The notes under the pieces: generated by a model
What the model was told of the DNA's origin: nothing
Database searches by the model: none
What the model saw: the letters and a program-made list of their open reading frames with translations, nothing else
Translations under genes and position numbers: made by a program
In this document: positions 1-11,969 of the stretch, one piece after another
How positions within the stretch are numbered: the stretch's first letter is position 1
Layout: every line of letters starts with the position of its first letter
Assembly (NCBI RefSeq): GCF_009905375.1
Contig: NW_027417595.1
Location: 24,823 to 88,822 of the forward strand
Origin: Apium graveolens
Lineage: Eukaryota > Streptophyta > Magnoliopsida > Apiales > Apiaceae
DNA length: 64,000 bases
Reading direction: 5' to 3'

Positions 1-3000
1 GCAAGAACTTTCAACATGTCAATGAAGGAAGCGGTACAGAGTCCGAATGTGGTTGCAGGTACACTTCCTGTAAATTCCGTAAATGCTTTAGTATTGATTG
101 ATTCAGGAGCTACTAGATCTTTTATTTCTGAAGCCTTTATTTCTAAGATAGATTGTGAGATTCAGTGGTTGGATGAAGTGTTAGTCATAAAATTAGCGAA
201 TAATGATCAGGTTGCAGTAGATCGAGTATGTCCGAGATGTGATATTGAGATAGGGAGATGTCATTTTTCAGTTGATTTGATACCTTTTAGGTTAGGGGAG
301 TTTGATATTATTTTAGGAATGGATTGGCTGTCTAGTAATAATGCTCAAATTGACTGTGCGAATAAGAGAGTGAAATTGCAAACTGAAGAAAATGAAACGG
401 TAATATTTAAAGGTGAGAAGCAAAAGCAGAAATTCCTATCAATAATGCAGACGAGAAGATTGCTACGTCAAGGATGTCAAGCTTATTTAGCCTATGTACG
501 GGATGTTGATAAGGGAAATTTGAAGATTGAAGATATTCCTGTAGTTTGTGAATTTCTTGATGTTTTTCCGGACGAATTACCAGGACTTCCACCAGATCGA
601 GAAATCGAATTCACTATTGACTTGACGCCAGGGACTGAACCAATTTCGAAAGCTCCATATCGAATGGCACCTGTTGAAATGAGGGAATTAGCAAAGCAGT
701 TGCAAGAACTTCTTGACAAAGGAATTATAAGGCCAAGTGTATCCCCATGGGGTGCGCCAGTATTGTTCGTGAAAAAGAAGGATGGTAGTATGCGACTGTG
801 TATTGATTATCGTGAGCTGAACAAGTTAACTATCAAGAATAAATATCCTTTACCTCGCATTGATGATTTATTTGATCAACTAAAAGGAGCAGCATGGTTT
901 TCGAAAATCGACTTACGATCAGGCTATCATCAGTTAAAGATCAAGGCCGAAGATATTCCAAAGACAGCGTTTAGAACAAGGTACGGACACTATGAATTTC
1001 TTGTGATGGCTTTTGGATTGGCGAATGCACCTGCAGCGTTTATGGATTTGATGAATCGAATATTCAAGAAGTATTTGGATAAGTTTATCATTATATTTAT
1101 TGATGACATCTTGATCTTTTCAAAGACGGAAGAAGAGCATGCAGCACATTTAAGAACGACATTGGAAATATTACGGAAGGAGCAGCTTTATGCAAAATTT
1201 TCCAAATGCGAATTTTGGTTGAAAGAAGTGCAGTTTTTAGGGCACATCATCAGCAGAGAAGGCATTCAAGTTGATCCAGCAAAGATTGAAGCTGTGTTGA
1301 ATTGGGAAAGACCAAAGACGCCGACAGAGGTTCGAAGTTTCTTAGGTTTGGCAGGATATTATCGAAGATTTGTCAAAGATTTTGCGAAGATAGCTACACC
1401 GCTAACCAAGTTAACTCGACAAAGTGAAAAGTTTGAATGGAATAGTAAGTGTGAAGAAAGTTTTCAAGAGTTGAAGAATCGGTTGGTGACGGCACCAGTA
1501 TTAGTATTGCCAGACGAGCAAGGAAATTTTGTTATCTACAGTGACGCTTCATATCGTGGTTTAGGATGTGTGTTGATGCAACATGGTAATGTCATTGCAT
1601 ATGCGTCGAGACAACTTAAACCTCATGAACAGAAATATCCTACGCATGATCTGGAATTGACAGCAATTGTTTTTGCATTAAAGCTTTGGAGACATTATCT
1701 GTACGGTGAAAAATGTGAAATCTACACGGATCATAAAAGTCTGAAGTATATCTTCACGCAAAAGGAACTAAACATGCGACAACGTCGATGGCTGGAATTG
1801 TTTAAAGATTACGATGTTACAATCAGTTATCATCCAGGAAAAGCAAATGTTGTAGCAGATGCGCTAAGCAGAAAAGAAAGATTGAATCGGTTGACTTCAT
1901 GCGAAGAATTGGCCAGGGAATTCGACAAATTGGAAATCAAAATTCGTATTCCTAATGAATCTGCAGAAACTATCTACGCTATGACTTTCCAACCAGAATT
2001 GCTGGAAAAGATTCGCCGTTGTCAAGAAGAAGTGATGAGTCAAGACGACAACTTAACAGGAGAAGAGATTACAACTCAGAAAGATAATGAAGGAATTTTA
2101 CGTTTTGTGTCAAGAATCTGGATCCCTAACGTGGCAGAATTAAAAGAAGAAATTATGCGAGATGCGCACAATTCGAAGTATTTCATTCATCCAGGAAGCA
2201 CGAAAATGTATCGCGATTTGAAGGAAAACTTTTGGTGGCCGAATATGAAGAAGGAGATAGCAGAATGGGTGAGTAAATGCTACACATGCCAGCGAGTTAA
2301 AGCAGAACACCAACGTCCGAGTGGGTTATTGCAACCATTAGACATTCCAGAATGGAAATGGGAACATCTAGCGATGGATTTTGTGGTAGGACTACCGAGG
2401 ACTAGGGCAAATCATGATGCGATATGGGTAATCATTGACAGACTTACGAAGTCGGCACATTTTCTACCAATTAATGAAAGATTTTCGCTCGACAAATTAG
2501 TGCACATGTATCTCAAAGAAATTGTGATGCGTCATGGAGTACCAATATCAATTGTATCGGATCGAGATCCTCGTTTCAATTCAAGATTTTGGAGACAATT
2601 CCAAGAATGTCTAGGAACGAAGTTGAATATGAGTACAGCTTATCATCCGCAAACTGACGGCCAAAGTGAAAGGACAATTCAAACGATTGAAGACATGCTA
2701 CGAGTTTGTGCGATCGATTTTGAAGGCAGTTGGGATGAACATTTACCCCTAGTGGAATTTTCTTATAATAATAGCTATCACGCCAGTATTGGAATGCCAC
2801 CGTATGAAGCATTATATGGGAGGAAATGCAGATCACCCGTGCATTGGGATGAAGTTGGAGAACGCAAGATTTTGGGTCCAGAATTAATTCAGCAGACAAA
2901 AGAAAAGATTAATCTTATTCGAAAACGAATCGAGGCCGCACAAAATAGACAAAGCAGATATGCAAACCAAGCCAGGAAGGATATGGACTATCAGGAAGGA

Positions 3001-3414
3001 GAACACGTATTGCTCAAAATATCGCCATGGAAAGGATTGACCAGATTTGGCAATAAAGGGAAATTGAAGCCACGATACGTTGGACCATTTGAGATTTTGA
3101 AGAAAAATGGGAAGGTTGCGTACGAATTAGCTCTACCACCCCATATGCAGCACATTCACAACGTATTTCATGTATCTATGCTTAAGAGGTATAATCCTGA
3201 TACAAGGCATGTAATAGAGTATGAACCAGTAGAACTTCAGGCAGATTTGTCATATGTAGAACAGCCAATAAGAATTCTAGATAGGCAAGAGAGGGTATTA
3301 AGAAATAAGTATGTGTCATTAGTGAGAGTTTTATGGAGAAACCCAGTGGTTGAAGAATCAACCTGGGAGCTTGAAAGTGAAATGCTAGAAAATTATCCTC
3401 AGTTATTTGCATAA
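1..3414 (+). CDS. Gypsy pol polyprotein (PR-RT-RNase H-IN-chromodomain), 5' partial
   Basis: The frame is open from base 1, so the Met at 16 is internal and the protein begins upstream in gag. Residues are counted from base 1. An aspartic protease has an LIDSGAT active site near residue 34. The RT has the [10 protein letters not shown] and [13 protein letters not shown] motifs and catalytic FIDDI near 367. RNase H begins with a YSDAS motif near 511. Integrase has an HHCC zinc finger (about 730-765, ending CYTC) and a DDE triad near 793, 854 and 890. The last ~65 residues, after FHVSMLKRY, form a chromodomain ending in ESTWELE, as in chromoviruses, which use it to direct insertion to marked chromatin. 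The stop is TAA at 3412. No frameshift or stop interrupts it, unlike the copia elements here. Confidence 0.95.
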   Translation, partial: ARTFNMSMKEAVQSPNVVAGTLPVNSVNALVLIDSGATRSFISEAFISKIDCEIQWLDEVLVIKLANNDQVAVDRVCPRCDIEIGRCHFSVDLIPFRLGEFDIILGMDWLSSNNAQIDCANKRVKLQTEENETVIFKGEKQKQKFLSIMQTRRLLRQGCQAYLAYVRDVDKGNLKIEDIPVVCEFLDVFPDELPGLPPDREIEFTIDLTPGTEPISKAPYRMAPVEMRELAKQLQELLDKGIIRPSVSPWGAPVLFVKKKDGSMRLCIDYRELNKLTIKNKYPLPRIDDLFDQLKGAAWFSKIDLRSGYHQLKIKAEDIPKTAFRTRYGHYEFLVMAFGLANAPAAFMDLMNRIFKKYLDKFIIIFIDDILIFSKTEEEHAAHLRTTLEILRKEQLYAKFSKCEFWLKEVQFLGHIISREGIQVDPAKIEAVLNWERPKTPTEVRSFLGLAGYYRRFVKDFAKIATPLTKLTRQSEKFEWNSKCEESFQELKNRLVTAPVLVLPDEQGNFVIYSDASYRGLGCVLMQHGNVIAYASRQLKPHEQKYPTHDLELTAIVFALKLWRHYLYGEKCEIYTDHKSLKYIFTQKELNMRQRRWLELFKDYDVTISYHPGKANVVADALSRKERLNRLTSCEELAREFDKLEIKIRIPNESAETIYAMTFQPELLEKIRRCQEEVMSQDDNLTGEEITTQKDNEGILRFVSRIWIPNVAELKEEIMRDAHNSKYFIHPGSTKMYRDLKENFWWPNMKKEIAEWVSKCYTCQRVKAEHQRPSGLLQPLDIPEWKWEHLAMDFVVGLPRTRANHDAIWVIIDRLTKSAHFLPINERFSLDKLVHMYLKEIVMRHGVPISIVSDRDPRFNSRFWRQFQECLGTKLNMSTAYHPQTDGQSERTIQTIEDMLRVCAIDFEGSWDEHLPLVEFSYNNSYHASIGMPPYEALYGRKCRSPVHWDEVGERKILGPELIQQTKEKINLIRKRIEAAQNRQSRYANQARKDMDYQEGEHVLLKISPWKGLTRFGNKGKLKPRYVGPFEILKKNGKVAYELALPPHMQHIHNVFHVSMLKRYNPDTRHVIEYEPVELQADLSYVEQPIRILDRQERVLRNKYVSLVRVLWRNPVVEESTWELESEMLENYPQLFA

Positions 3415-3440
3415 TTAGATTCTGAGGACAGAATCTTGTT

Positions 3441-3453
3441 AAGGGGGGGAGAA
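3441..3453 (+). other. Polypurine tract of the gypsy element
   Basis: A purine run with seven consecutive G residues directly precedes the TGTAACGACC that opens the 3' LTR, 26 bp after the pol stop. This is the usual primer site for plus-strand DNA synthesis. Confidence 0.88.
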
Positions 3454-4739
3454 TGTAACGACCGAGGAATTACGCTTGTATTATATTATAATAATAATAA
3501 ATTATGTGTATTATTATGTGATTAAATGTGTTAAGTCGTTGAACCCTAACTGCTATGTGTTATGTGTTGGTTGTTTTGATCCAAACGTGTTTTGGATATT
3601 TATTGAGCGTTCTATCGTCAGTTATATATATTATATCAAAACCTGTACAGCTCAAAACTATGTTTTAAAAGCCCGTATTTCAAACAAAATTATTGGCCCT
3701 ATTTTGCCAAAAATGCCCTATACCGTATCGCTATTCTGAACCCTTAGACGTTTTACAAATTGACCTTTTTCGCGAAAAACGACTTTTTCCGGACCCCTTC
3801 GGGTACCAAAAACCCCACAAAAATCACATTTTTATTTTTATATGATTATGAAATTATCATATATCATTTTTCTTTGTATTTTTGTATTTTTCACAATTTT
3901 TGGGAATTTTTAGTATTTATTTTGTATTTATTGGATATTTAAAAATTCATTATTAATACCCAAAAATTATAAAAATTGGGGCCAAATATTTTTATTAGGA
4001 GTGTAATTAGACCCTTAATTTTTATTAGGGGTATTATTTTCATAAATATAAATACCTGAATTATTATTAATTAAATCAGTTAATTATACTTAAAAATCAG
4101 AAAATAAAAAGAAAATCAGAAAAGGGAATTAGGGTTAGGGTTTTGTGAAGAATAGCAGCAGAATCAATCGCGAATTTGAGGGTGATTCCGGAGTCCAAAT
4201 CGTTCATGTAAGTAGTCAAATTGAAGCTGGTGATTCGTAGTTTATGATTATGTAACCGTTTTTGTTGTTTGATTTCTTGATTTTTGATTTGTATTTTCGG
4301 GTTTAATTCTTAAATTCGGGTTTGATTTTCTGATTGTTGTTTGATGATTTCGTTACCACGAGCGTTTAGATCGTCGATTATGGAGTCGATTGACACCGGG
4401 TTTGAGTCTGTTGGTGTTGTTTTTGGTATTGCCGGAGAACCGCCGTCGATGGCGGCTGTTCTTGTGGTTGCGGCGTCGGGACGTCGAAACGAAGAAGGAG
4501 GTGGACGAGGGGAGATGCTGGGCTTGATTATCGAACAAAAACGCAGCTGAACGAGCCTGGAATCGTGTTGGTTGCCCTTCGTTTGGTTCGCCGGAAATTT
4601 ACGCCGGTGTCGGATTCTGGGTGCAGGGCGGTGTTCTTCCCGACCCGATTGGGTTGGGGACGACCCAGTTTGCAACCCGGAAACGACCCGGGTTTGATCC
4701 CCTCAACCCTGAAACCATTTCCAGATTTTTGTTTCTGGA

Positions 4740-5480
4740 TTTTCTATTATTTAATTTATATTTTATAAATCAGAAAATCATTTTATTAATTCTAATAATT
4801 AATTAAAAATTAGTTTTATATTCTGAAAAATAGTATTATTAATTTCTAAATTATTTTATTAATTTATAAATTCGAATTTAATTATTTAATTATTTATCTA
4901 ATTATTTATTAGTTATCTAATTAATTAATAATTAGGTAATTAATTAATAATTAGGTAATTAATTAATAAATAAGGATTAAAAATAATTAAATAATATGAT
5001 TAATAATTCGATAATTAGTTATTATTACGAGTAATGATTCGATAATGAGAATTATTATTCGAGCAATAGTTATTCGAATAATATTGTAGTGATTATTTGT
5101 ATCGTATAATTAAATACCGATAATTAATTGATTAACGAATCGTATAAGTTCAGTAATAATGTAATAGTTCGATAATTATGTGAGGATTGCGGGTAGCTCG
5201 TATTTATACGAGTAATTAATCGTTGAGTTAGATTATAATTCGAGTACATAGTAGATATTCGATAAATAGCGTATCCGTTAATAGAATCGATTGATTATTT
5301 GTAGATAATCGATCTAATCGAATAAATATCGATAAGTTATAAATATTATAATAAATTGCGATTAATCCTGATAATTAGAGATTTATTATTTTAGATTATT
5401 AAATAAGCAATTATTAATTATTTATTAGTTATTTATTTATTCAATATTTAAAAAGTGATTAATTATTTCGATAATTAATC
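4740..5480 (+). repeat. AT-rich, CGATAAT-peppered low-complexity part of the LTR
   Basis: About 740 bp made almost wholly of A and T, with near-exact short repeats of TTAATTAATAATTAGGTAA around 4920-4970. From about 5000 onward CGATAAT, CGAATAAT and CGAGTAAT recur every few tens of bases. No coding signal. CpG is placed regularly in otherwise C- and G-free sequence. Confidence 0.7.
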
Positions 5481-5974
5481 ACATAATTTTCATAAATCGT
5501 AACTTCTTCATGTTAACTCCAAAAATTATAAAAAAATTATTTTTGACTTTGATTTTTCATAAATAATTATGTAAAAATTATTTTAGGATTTAAAAGGTTG
5601 TAATAATTATTTATAATGAATAATAAATTAAATCATCCGTATTTACTTCATAACAATTCAACCGTTAGTCCGATTTGAGTGAAACGAAGACCTCTAGACT
5701 CAGAAAAATGAGACAAATCCAATAAAAATGGTTGTAAGTTATAATTTCTTCTGAAAAAGAGTGGTTTGGTGATAATTGATAGTTCGTAGGTCCTAGTAGG
5801 GATATAATTGAGCCGAATAAATCCCGAAAAATTATAATAAAATCAGATACGACTAGTAATGCAGGTATAAGCCCAGAATTGATTCTAAAAATAATTATAA
5901 ATCTAGAAATTAATTATGTGCTTTACGTGCTACGTGCTTTATGTGATTATATGAATAGATGTGCTGTATAATTG

Positions 5975-5978
<4 letters not shown>

Positions 5979-6007
<29 letters not shown>
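5979..6007. repeat. (TA)n microsatellite in the gypsy LTR
   Basis: About 14 uninterrupted TA units inside the gypsy 3' LTR. Confidence 0.95.
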
Positions 6008-6010
<3 letters not shown>

Positions 6011-7226
6011 AGTCAGATAGAAACGCATGGGTAGACTGATAAGGTTGCGCGATATCAATTCAAGATACACGTATGTAGTAAATTATCTAAACACCTATCT
6101 TTCCATGATTTGTTCAGTGTTAGCAAGGCAGAGCAAGCTAGGGTCAGAAGACAGTGAATTAAACCAGGTTAAGTACGCACAAGGCAAGTTTTTCCCCTAT
6201 TCTAAATTCAGAATAGTGAATTATATTTCTTTTCTATCATATCAATTCTCTTTGATAATCATTGTTCATATGCACTGTTGTCCATTTATTATTACTTGTT
6301 CCAGTTTCATTTCAATTCTTGATTTACCCAATTTATTGAATTCCCTGTTCATATTTCAATTCTTTTACCCTACATATATTCTGGTATATCCTGGTGTTGG
6401 GATATATCAATAGCATACCGATTGTTCCGGATGCTCAGCCTTGGACTGGATGGTTACTATAAAGGCTGGGTTTTTCCCAGACCATTAATTAATAGGCCAT
6501 AGTTGCCTGAGTACTCCTTATGTTGGTTGGGTCTATACAGTTGGGTATAGATCCGCACTATATTCTGACTGATCAGCAGATTATAGTGCATATGTTGGTT
6601 CTTGTTTCCAGTCTTGTTCATTTGGCACTCGCCATCATTGGCAAATTATTATCATATACAGATACAGATGGTTGTTCAAACCAGCAGCTTATTGGTTCAT
6701 TTATTTCTCTCTCTTTATAATATATATATATTGTTGCAGGCTTGTTGAGCAATTTTGGCTTATTTCTTTTATTGTCACTCCTATTGTTTTACAGTTAAGG
6801 TAGAGAATGAAACCCATCAGGACCCGCATAGTCAAGAAGTGAGTCAAGCAGCGGGACCCTCTTATACCAAGAGTGTTCCTTCCTATTCCCGAAGAGAGCT
6901 TTGAATTGCCAGATCAGGTGTAGCAGGATAAGTAGTAATGTTGGGTTGAATAAAAGTTTTGTGTAGTTTGAATAAAAGATTGCGTAGTGAAACTGTAGAT
7001 AGAATAAAGTTTTGTAATAAAGAGAGTTCTTGAGACAGGTTTTATTTAGTTGGGTTTGTAATAAAGTGTAGTGCATGATTCTTGTTTCCAAACTCAACCC
7101 TTAAAAGATCCTGAGTAGTGATAGTTCGGGGTAGTTATTATATTAATATTCCACTTGTGCAGGTATAGTTGGTAATTGTTGTTAATAATGCCCCAAATCT
7201 ATACCCCGGATTTGGAGGGTGTTATA

Positions 7227-7652
7227 ATAGCTAGTATGTAGGTGCTTATTAGGGAATAAGTTCACTGAACATGACTCGATAAAGTTGAACAACTAATGGA
7301 GATTACTCACGTGTCAATAGTTATGCACTGAGTGATAGTTGTACAAGTGTCCTTCGACTTGAGATCGTTAAAGTTGTCTTGTATATAATGAACTGTGCTT
7401 TGGTTTAGTCCTTAGTCTCAAGGACATCCATTAGGTCTATTCTGGGCATATGGATTTGTGTATAGAGATAGTTAACGTCAATAGAGGATCTACCCCTTCC
7501 AGTATAGGAAGAGAATATCCTATGTTATTCTTAGTATGCGAATTCTGGAATCTCTGGCCAGAGTGTATGAAATTAGAAAGGAGTTTCTAATTTGCATTAA
7601 TATGAACTTTGCATTATGAATAAGAAATCATATGATTAAATTTGATAAGCCT
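7227..7652 (+). repeat. Fragment of a host LTR, between two insertions
   Basis: This 426-bp piece matches the reverse complement of the interior of the LTR at 9394-11126. Shared landmarks are AGCTAGTATGTAGGTGCTTATT, the GTTCAGTGAAC block, GGGGTAGATCC and CTCTGGCCAGAG. It is the + oriented host LTR cut on the left by the gypsy element and on the right by the minus-strand element at 7653. The sequence picks up again at 11127. Clear divergence from the two 1.7-kb copies suggests it is older. Confidence 0.82.
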
Positions 7653-9356
7653 TGAAGGATTTTTAGCACATAAACGCAACGAAAACGTAAATTTAAATCT
7701 TAAAAAAAATGAAACCCTCCGCAGGATCCATGCGAAAAATAATATTTAATTCATAGTTTAGTATATTTACCTTAAGAAGCTTTACGTTAATGGAAGGATG
7801 GAGGTCTTTAATAGCGATCCAGGAACGATGAACGGAAATCCCTAGCAGCTGCTCCTCAAGTGTGAAGCACTCCACCGGTATCCACCAAGAGTACAATGTG
7901 ATGGAGGAGGAAGAGGTTGAGAGAATTAGTTGCCTCCCTCTTGTTCTACTTTAGAATTAGGGTTAATTATTTTGGGTTGAGGCAAATAGGGTTTATAATA
8001 GTATATTTATAGACAAAATTTTCAGCTGGAAATTTTCCATAAAATATTATTATTATTAACCCTTTAATTGATTATTCTTATTAACCAATTAACTAATAAT
8101 TAAAACACCTTTTAATCATTAATCCCTTTTTTAAACACTTTAGAAAAATAATTCTCGCACTTGATTTAATTTCCAAAATTAAATTCTTAATTAATAATAT
8201 TAAGAATTAATTAAATCTCATTTAATCAATTATTAAATCTGCTAATTAATTATTTATTTCACAAATAAATAATTACCAGCCATTATTAATTAATTCCTCC
8301 ACCATTAAATCATTCTCTTTTATGGTGTGACCCTGTAGGTTCAATATTAAGCCGGTAGTAGAAATAAATAATAATAAAACAATTTAATCATTATTTATAT
8401 AAATTCTCTAATTTATTAAATATGATTAATTAATAAATTAATCATATTTATTCTACATCGTGCGGGATACTTCTCAGCATATCGCGACTATCCGGATAAT
8501 ACGAATTAACTGCTTAGAATACCAAGAACCTATTCAATGAGTAGTTACCGTACAATCAATTCCTTCTACCCTGCAATGTCACGATTAAATACAAGGCATG
8601 AAACTTGTGTCAAGCCTATCTTATTTAATCATTTGCTTTCCCATTCACTATGTTTAGTTCTATTTAATGTAAATTAGAAACTCCTTTCTAATTTCATTCA
8701 CTCTGGCCAGAGATTCCTGAACTAGCATAAGTGGATCGACATTGAACATTCTCTTCCTTCACTGGAAGGGGTAGATCCTTTATTGATCATACACTATCTT
8801 CGTGTACAAATTCTTATACTCAGTAGAGCCCTTATAATTGTCCCTGGAGACTAAGAACTAAACCAAAGCATAGTTCAGTGTACACAAGATGACTATGATG
8901 ACCTAAAGTCTAAGGATACTTGTACAACTATCATTATGTGAACAACTGCTGACACGTGAGTGAATTCCATCAGTTGTTCAACTGTGTGAGTCATGTTCAG
9001 TGAACTTATTATATAATAAGCACCTACATACTAGCTATAGTGTCACTACAAAAATGTCTATGAGAACAGACATCCTTCAGAATGAAGCAAGCATAGTATG
9101 TACCGATCTTTGCGGATTACTAACTACGACCAGGAAATATTTAAGTTTAGAGTTATCATCTTTTAGGTCTCATTATTATGATCTCATCATAATCCATAAA
9201 AAGCTTTACTCTAAACTATGGTATATCTTATTTAAACACTTAAATAGATAAAGCCCGCAATAAAATCAAAACAAGTCTTTTATTAATATCAATTAAATCA
9301 AAACAGATTAAATAAATGTTATTCCTAAATCATCATACATGATTGGACTTAGGACA
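7653..9356 (-). repeat. Downstream LTR (1704 bp) of the deleted element, missing its first 11 bp
   Basis: This is the second copy of the LTR at 9394-11126, ending on the minus strand in CCTTCA at 7653. It begins at TGTCCTAAG, equivalent to base 12 of its partner. The missing bases mark a deletion breakpoint. The open frames at 7693-7896 and 9361-9639 are the same chance frame in each LTR copy, not genes. Confidence 0.85.
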
Positions 9357-9380
9357 CGAATTAAAAACTTTTCGCAAGTA

Positions 9381-9392
9381 GCTCTGATGCCA
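9381..9392 (-). other. Primer-binding site (initiator Met tRNA type, one mismatch)
   Basis: The minus strand reads TGGCATCAGAGC one base after the LTR end. The usual plant copia site is TGGTATCAGAGC. It fixes the orientation of the element as minus. Confidence 0.8.
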
Positions 9393-9393
9393 T

Positions 9394-11126
9394 TGAAGGA
9401 TTTTTAGCACATAAACGCAACGAAAACGTAAATTTAAATCTTAAAAAAAAAGTGAAACCCTCTGCAGGATCCATGCGAAAAATAATATTTAATTTGTAGT
9501 TCAGTATGTTTACCTTAAGAAGTTTTACGTTAATGGGAGGATGGAGGTCTTTAATAGCGATCCAAGAACGATGAACGGAAATCCCTAGCAACTGTTCCTC
9601 AAGTGTGAAGCACTCTACCGGTATCCACCAAGAGTACAATGTGATGGAGGAGGAAGAGGTTGAGAGAATTAGTTGCCTCCCTCTTGTTCTACTTTAGAAT
9701 TAGGGTTAATTATTTTGGGTTGAGTCAAATAGGGTTTATAATAGTATATTTATAGGAAAAAATTTCAGCTGAAAATTTTCCATAAAATATTATTATTATT
9801 AACCCTTTAATTGATTATTCTTATTAACCAATTAACTAATAATTAAAACACCTTTTAATCATTAATCCCTTTTCTAAACACTTTAGAAAAATAATTCTTG
9901 CAGTTGATTTAATTTCCAAAATTAAATTCTTAATTAATAATATTAAGAATTAATTAAATCTCATTTAATCAATTATTAAATCTGCTAATTAATTATTTAT
10001 TTCACAAATAAATAATTACCAGCCATTATTAATTAATTCCTCCACCATTAAATCATTTTCTTTTATGGTGTGACCATGTAGGTTCAATATTAAGCCGGTA
10101 GTAGAAATAAATAATAATAAAACTATTTTATCATTATTTATATAAATTATCTAATTCATTAAATATGATTAATTAATAAATTAATCATATTTATTCTACA
10201 TCATGAGGGATATTTCTCAGCATATCGCGATTATCCGGATAATACGAATTCACTGCTTAGAATACCAAGAACCTATTCAATGAGTAGTTACCGTACAATC
10301 AATTCCTTATACCCTACAATGTCACGATTAAATACAAGGCATGAAACTTGTGTCAAGCCTATCTTATTTAATCATTTGCTTTCCCATTCACTATGCTTAG
10401 TTCTATTTAATGTAAATTAGAAACTCCTTTCTAATTTCATTCACTCTGGCCAGAGATTCCTGAACTAGCATAAGTGGATCGACATTGAACATTCTCTTCC
10501 TTCACTGGAAGGGGTAGATCCTTTATTGATCATACACTATCTTCGTGTACAAATTCTTATACTCAGTAGAGCCCTTATAAGTGTCCCTGGAGACTAAAAA
10601 CTAAACCAAAGCATAGTTCAGTGTACACAAGATGACTATGATGACCTCAAGTCTAAGGATACTTGTACAACTATCACTATGTGAAAAACTGCTGACACGT
10701 GAGTGAACTCCATCAGTTGTTCAGATGTGTGAGTCATGTTCAGTGAACTTATTCTATAATAAGCACCTACATACTAGCTATAGTGTCACTACACAAATGT
10801 CTATGAGAACGGACATCCTTCATAATGAAGCAAGCATAGTATGTACCGATCTTTGCGGATTACTAATTACCGGTTAGTAATCCTATGATCAGGAAATATT
10901 TAAGTTTAGAGTTATCATCTTTTAGGTCTCATTATTATGATCTCATCATAATCCATAAAAAGCTTTACTCTAAACTATGTTATATCTTATTTAAACACTT
11001 AAATAGATAAAGCCCGCAATAAAACCAAAACAAGTCTTTTATTAATATCAATGAAATCAAAACAGATTACATAAAAGTTATTCCTAAATTATCATACATG
11101 ATTGGACTTATGACACATCTCTTTCA
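9394..11126 (-). repeat. Upstream LTR (1733 bp) of the deleted element
   Basis: On the minus strand it begins TGAAAGAGATGTGTC and ends in CCTTCA directly before the PBS. A TATA-like TATAAATATAC lies in the minus orientation near 9740-9755. By eye it is very similar to 7653-9356 over their whole shared length, apart from scattered substitutions and small indels, such as an extra ATTACCGGTTAG stretch near 10863-10880. Confidence 0.85.
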
Positions 11127-11542
11127 GGCCTGACACGAGATCCATGCCTTGTATTTAATCAGGATATTGTAAGGGTAGAAGGAGTTCATTGTACGGTAAC
11201 TAGTCACTGACAGGTTCTTGGTATTCTAAGCAGTGAATTCATATTATCCGGATAGTCACGATATGTTGAGAAGCATCACTCACGATGTAGAATAAATATA
11301 ATTAATCAGTTAATTATATTTAGTGAATTTTAGTATTCATGTAAATAATTAATAAAAGTTTATTATTATTTATTTCTACTACCGGCAAAATATTGAACCT
11401 ATAGGGTCACACCATAAAAGAATATTTTTTTTGATGAAATAATGAGAGAGAGAATTATTTTCTAAATAGTTTAGAAAAAAAATAATGATTAAAATAGTTT
11501 TAATTATTATTAAAACATTTTATAAAGATAAAATGTGGGGCT

Positions 11543-11565
11543 AATATATATATATATATATATAT
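11543..11565. repeat. (TA)n microsatellite
   Basis: About 11 TA units inside the host LTR, just upstream of its TATA-like box. Confidence 0.9.
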
Positions 11566-11678
11566 TGATATATTATAAAAATCCTAGGAGAGCCCTATAA
11601 ATAGAATAAGATGGCTCATTCTAAAGGTACACTTGTTTTTGTGAAAAACCTAAGAAGAAGCTAGCCTCTATCTTCTTC

Positions 11679-11715
11679 CTCTCTCTCTCTCTCTCTATCT
11701 CTCTCTATCTCTCTC
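11679..11715. repeat. (CT)n microsatellite in the LTR leader
   Basis: CT dinucleotides interrupted by two CTAT units, about 80 bp after the TATA-like box, in the position of a transcribed leader. The minus-strand copies lack this expansion. Confidence 0.85.
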
Positions 11716-11969
11716 CCAAAACTCCATTTTTATAAAAGCTTGGTTTTATAAAAAGCTTCATCGAAGAGGATTATTCTTGGTGGATACCGGTAGAGTGCTT
11801 CACACACTGAGAAACAACTGCTAGCAACCATTTTATAAAGCTTCAATTTTTAAGGCATGGTTACGATTCCTCCGTTTTTTTTTATTTATACATTTTTCTA
11901 TATGTGCGATACATGATTTTTACGGAATAATTGTTATATCACGCTTCCGCTCATTCATAAATTCCTTCA

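Larger units (their letters stand above)
1..7226 (+). mobile_element. Tekay-like Ty3/gypsy chromovirus, 3' two-thirds
   Basis: This is a Ty3/gypsy LTR retrotransposon entering from the left edge. It shows pol, a polypurine tract and a 3.77-kb 3' LTR; gag and the 5' LTR lie outside the window. The domain order protease, RT, RNase H, integrase, chromodomain and the very long LTR fit the Tekay/Del chromoviruses of plants. The element interrupts an LTR of another family: sequence resuming at 7227 is the inverted match of LTR bases inside 9394-11126. The expected 5-bp target duplication on the right would be ATAGC (7227-7231), but its partner is outside the window. The polyprotein has no stop or frameshift, so the insertion is probably young. 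Confidence 0.93.
3454..7226 (+). repeat. 3' LTR of the gypsy element (3773 bp)
   Basis: It begins TGTAACGACC after the polypurine tract. The end is placed at GGGTGTTATA because sequence of another repeat family resumes at 7227; the canonical terminal CA would be changed to TA. A TATA-like ATAAATATAAATA lies near 4042-4054 on the + strand, in agreement with the element's orientation. Open frames inside (such as 4341-4806 and 6027-6413) have no recognisable domain and are treated as chance. Parts resemble the solo LTR at 34738-38342, for example the CGATTT-GTGAAACGAAG block near 5680, which marks the two as one clade. Confidence 0.8.
7653..11126 (-). mobile_element. Internally deleted LTR retrotransposon: two LTRs with a 37-bp interior
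   Basis: Read on the minus strand: LTR (11126 to 9394), a 37-bp interior starting with a primer-binding site, then a second LTR (9356 to 7653). Ends are TGAAAG and CCTTCA, short inverted repeats. Flanks GGCCT (11127-11131) and AGCCT (7648-7652) are a one-mismatch target duplication inside a host LTR of the same family. No coding sequence remains. The second LTR lacks the first 11 bp of the family (TGAAAGAGATG), so a single deletion seems to have run from just past the PBS into that LTR. The Met-initiator PBS suggests a copia-type origin; no protein confirms it. Confidence 0.82.
11127..11969 (+). repeat. Right part of the interrupted host LTR
   Basis: This continues the + oriented LTR broken at 7652. 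It matches the reverse complement of the 1.7-kb copies in blocks (CCATGCCTTGTATTTAATC, GGTTCTTGGTATTCTAAGCAGT, GGTGGATACCGGTAGAGTGCTTCACA) and ends in ATTCCTTCA. A + strand TATA-like CCCTATAAATAG lies near 11594. The CT-rich leader after it differs from the minus-strand copies. The extra-ORF copia coding sequence starts immediately after 11969, so this LTR had itself inserted there. Confidence 0.8.

Noticed and set aside
6027..6413. 128-aa ORF in the gypsy LTR
   Set aside because: No domain, hydrophobic and low-complexity composition, wholly inside an LTR; the related solo LTR does not keep it.
9000..9251. 83-aa ORF
   Set aside because: Lies inside the LTR at 7653-9356 and is not kept as a frame in the sister LTR.
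7653..11115. A tandem satellite of ~1.74-kb units
   Set aside because: Only two units exist, they end in TG/CA-type termini, a primer-binding site lies between them and a target duplication flanks the pair. An LTR pair explains it.
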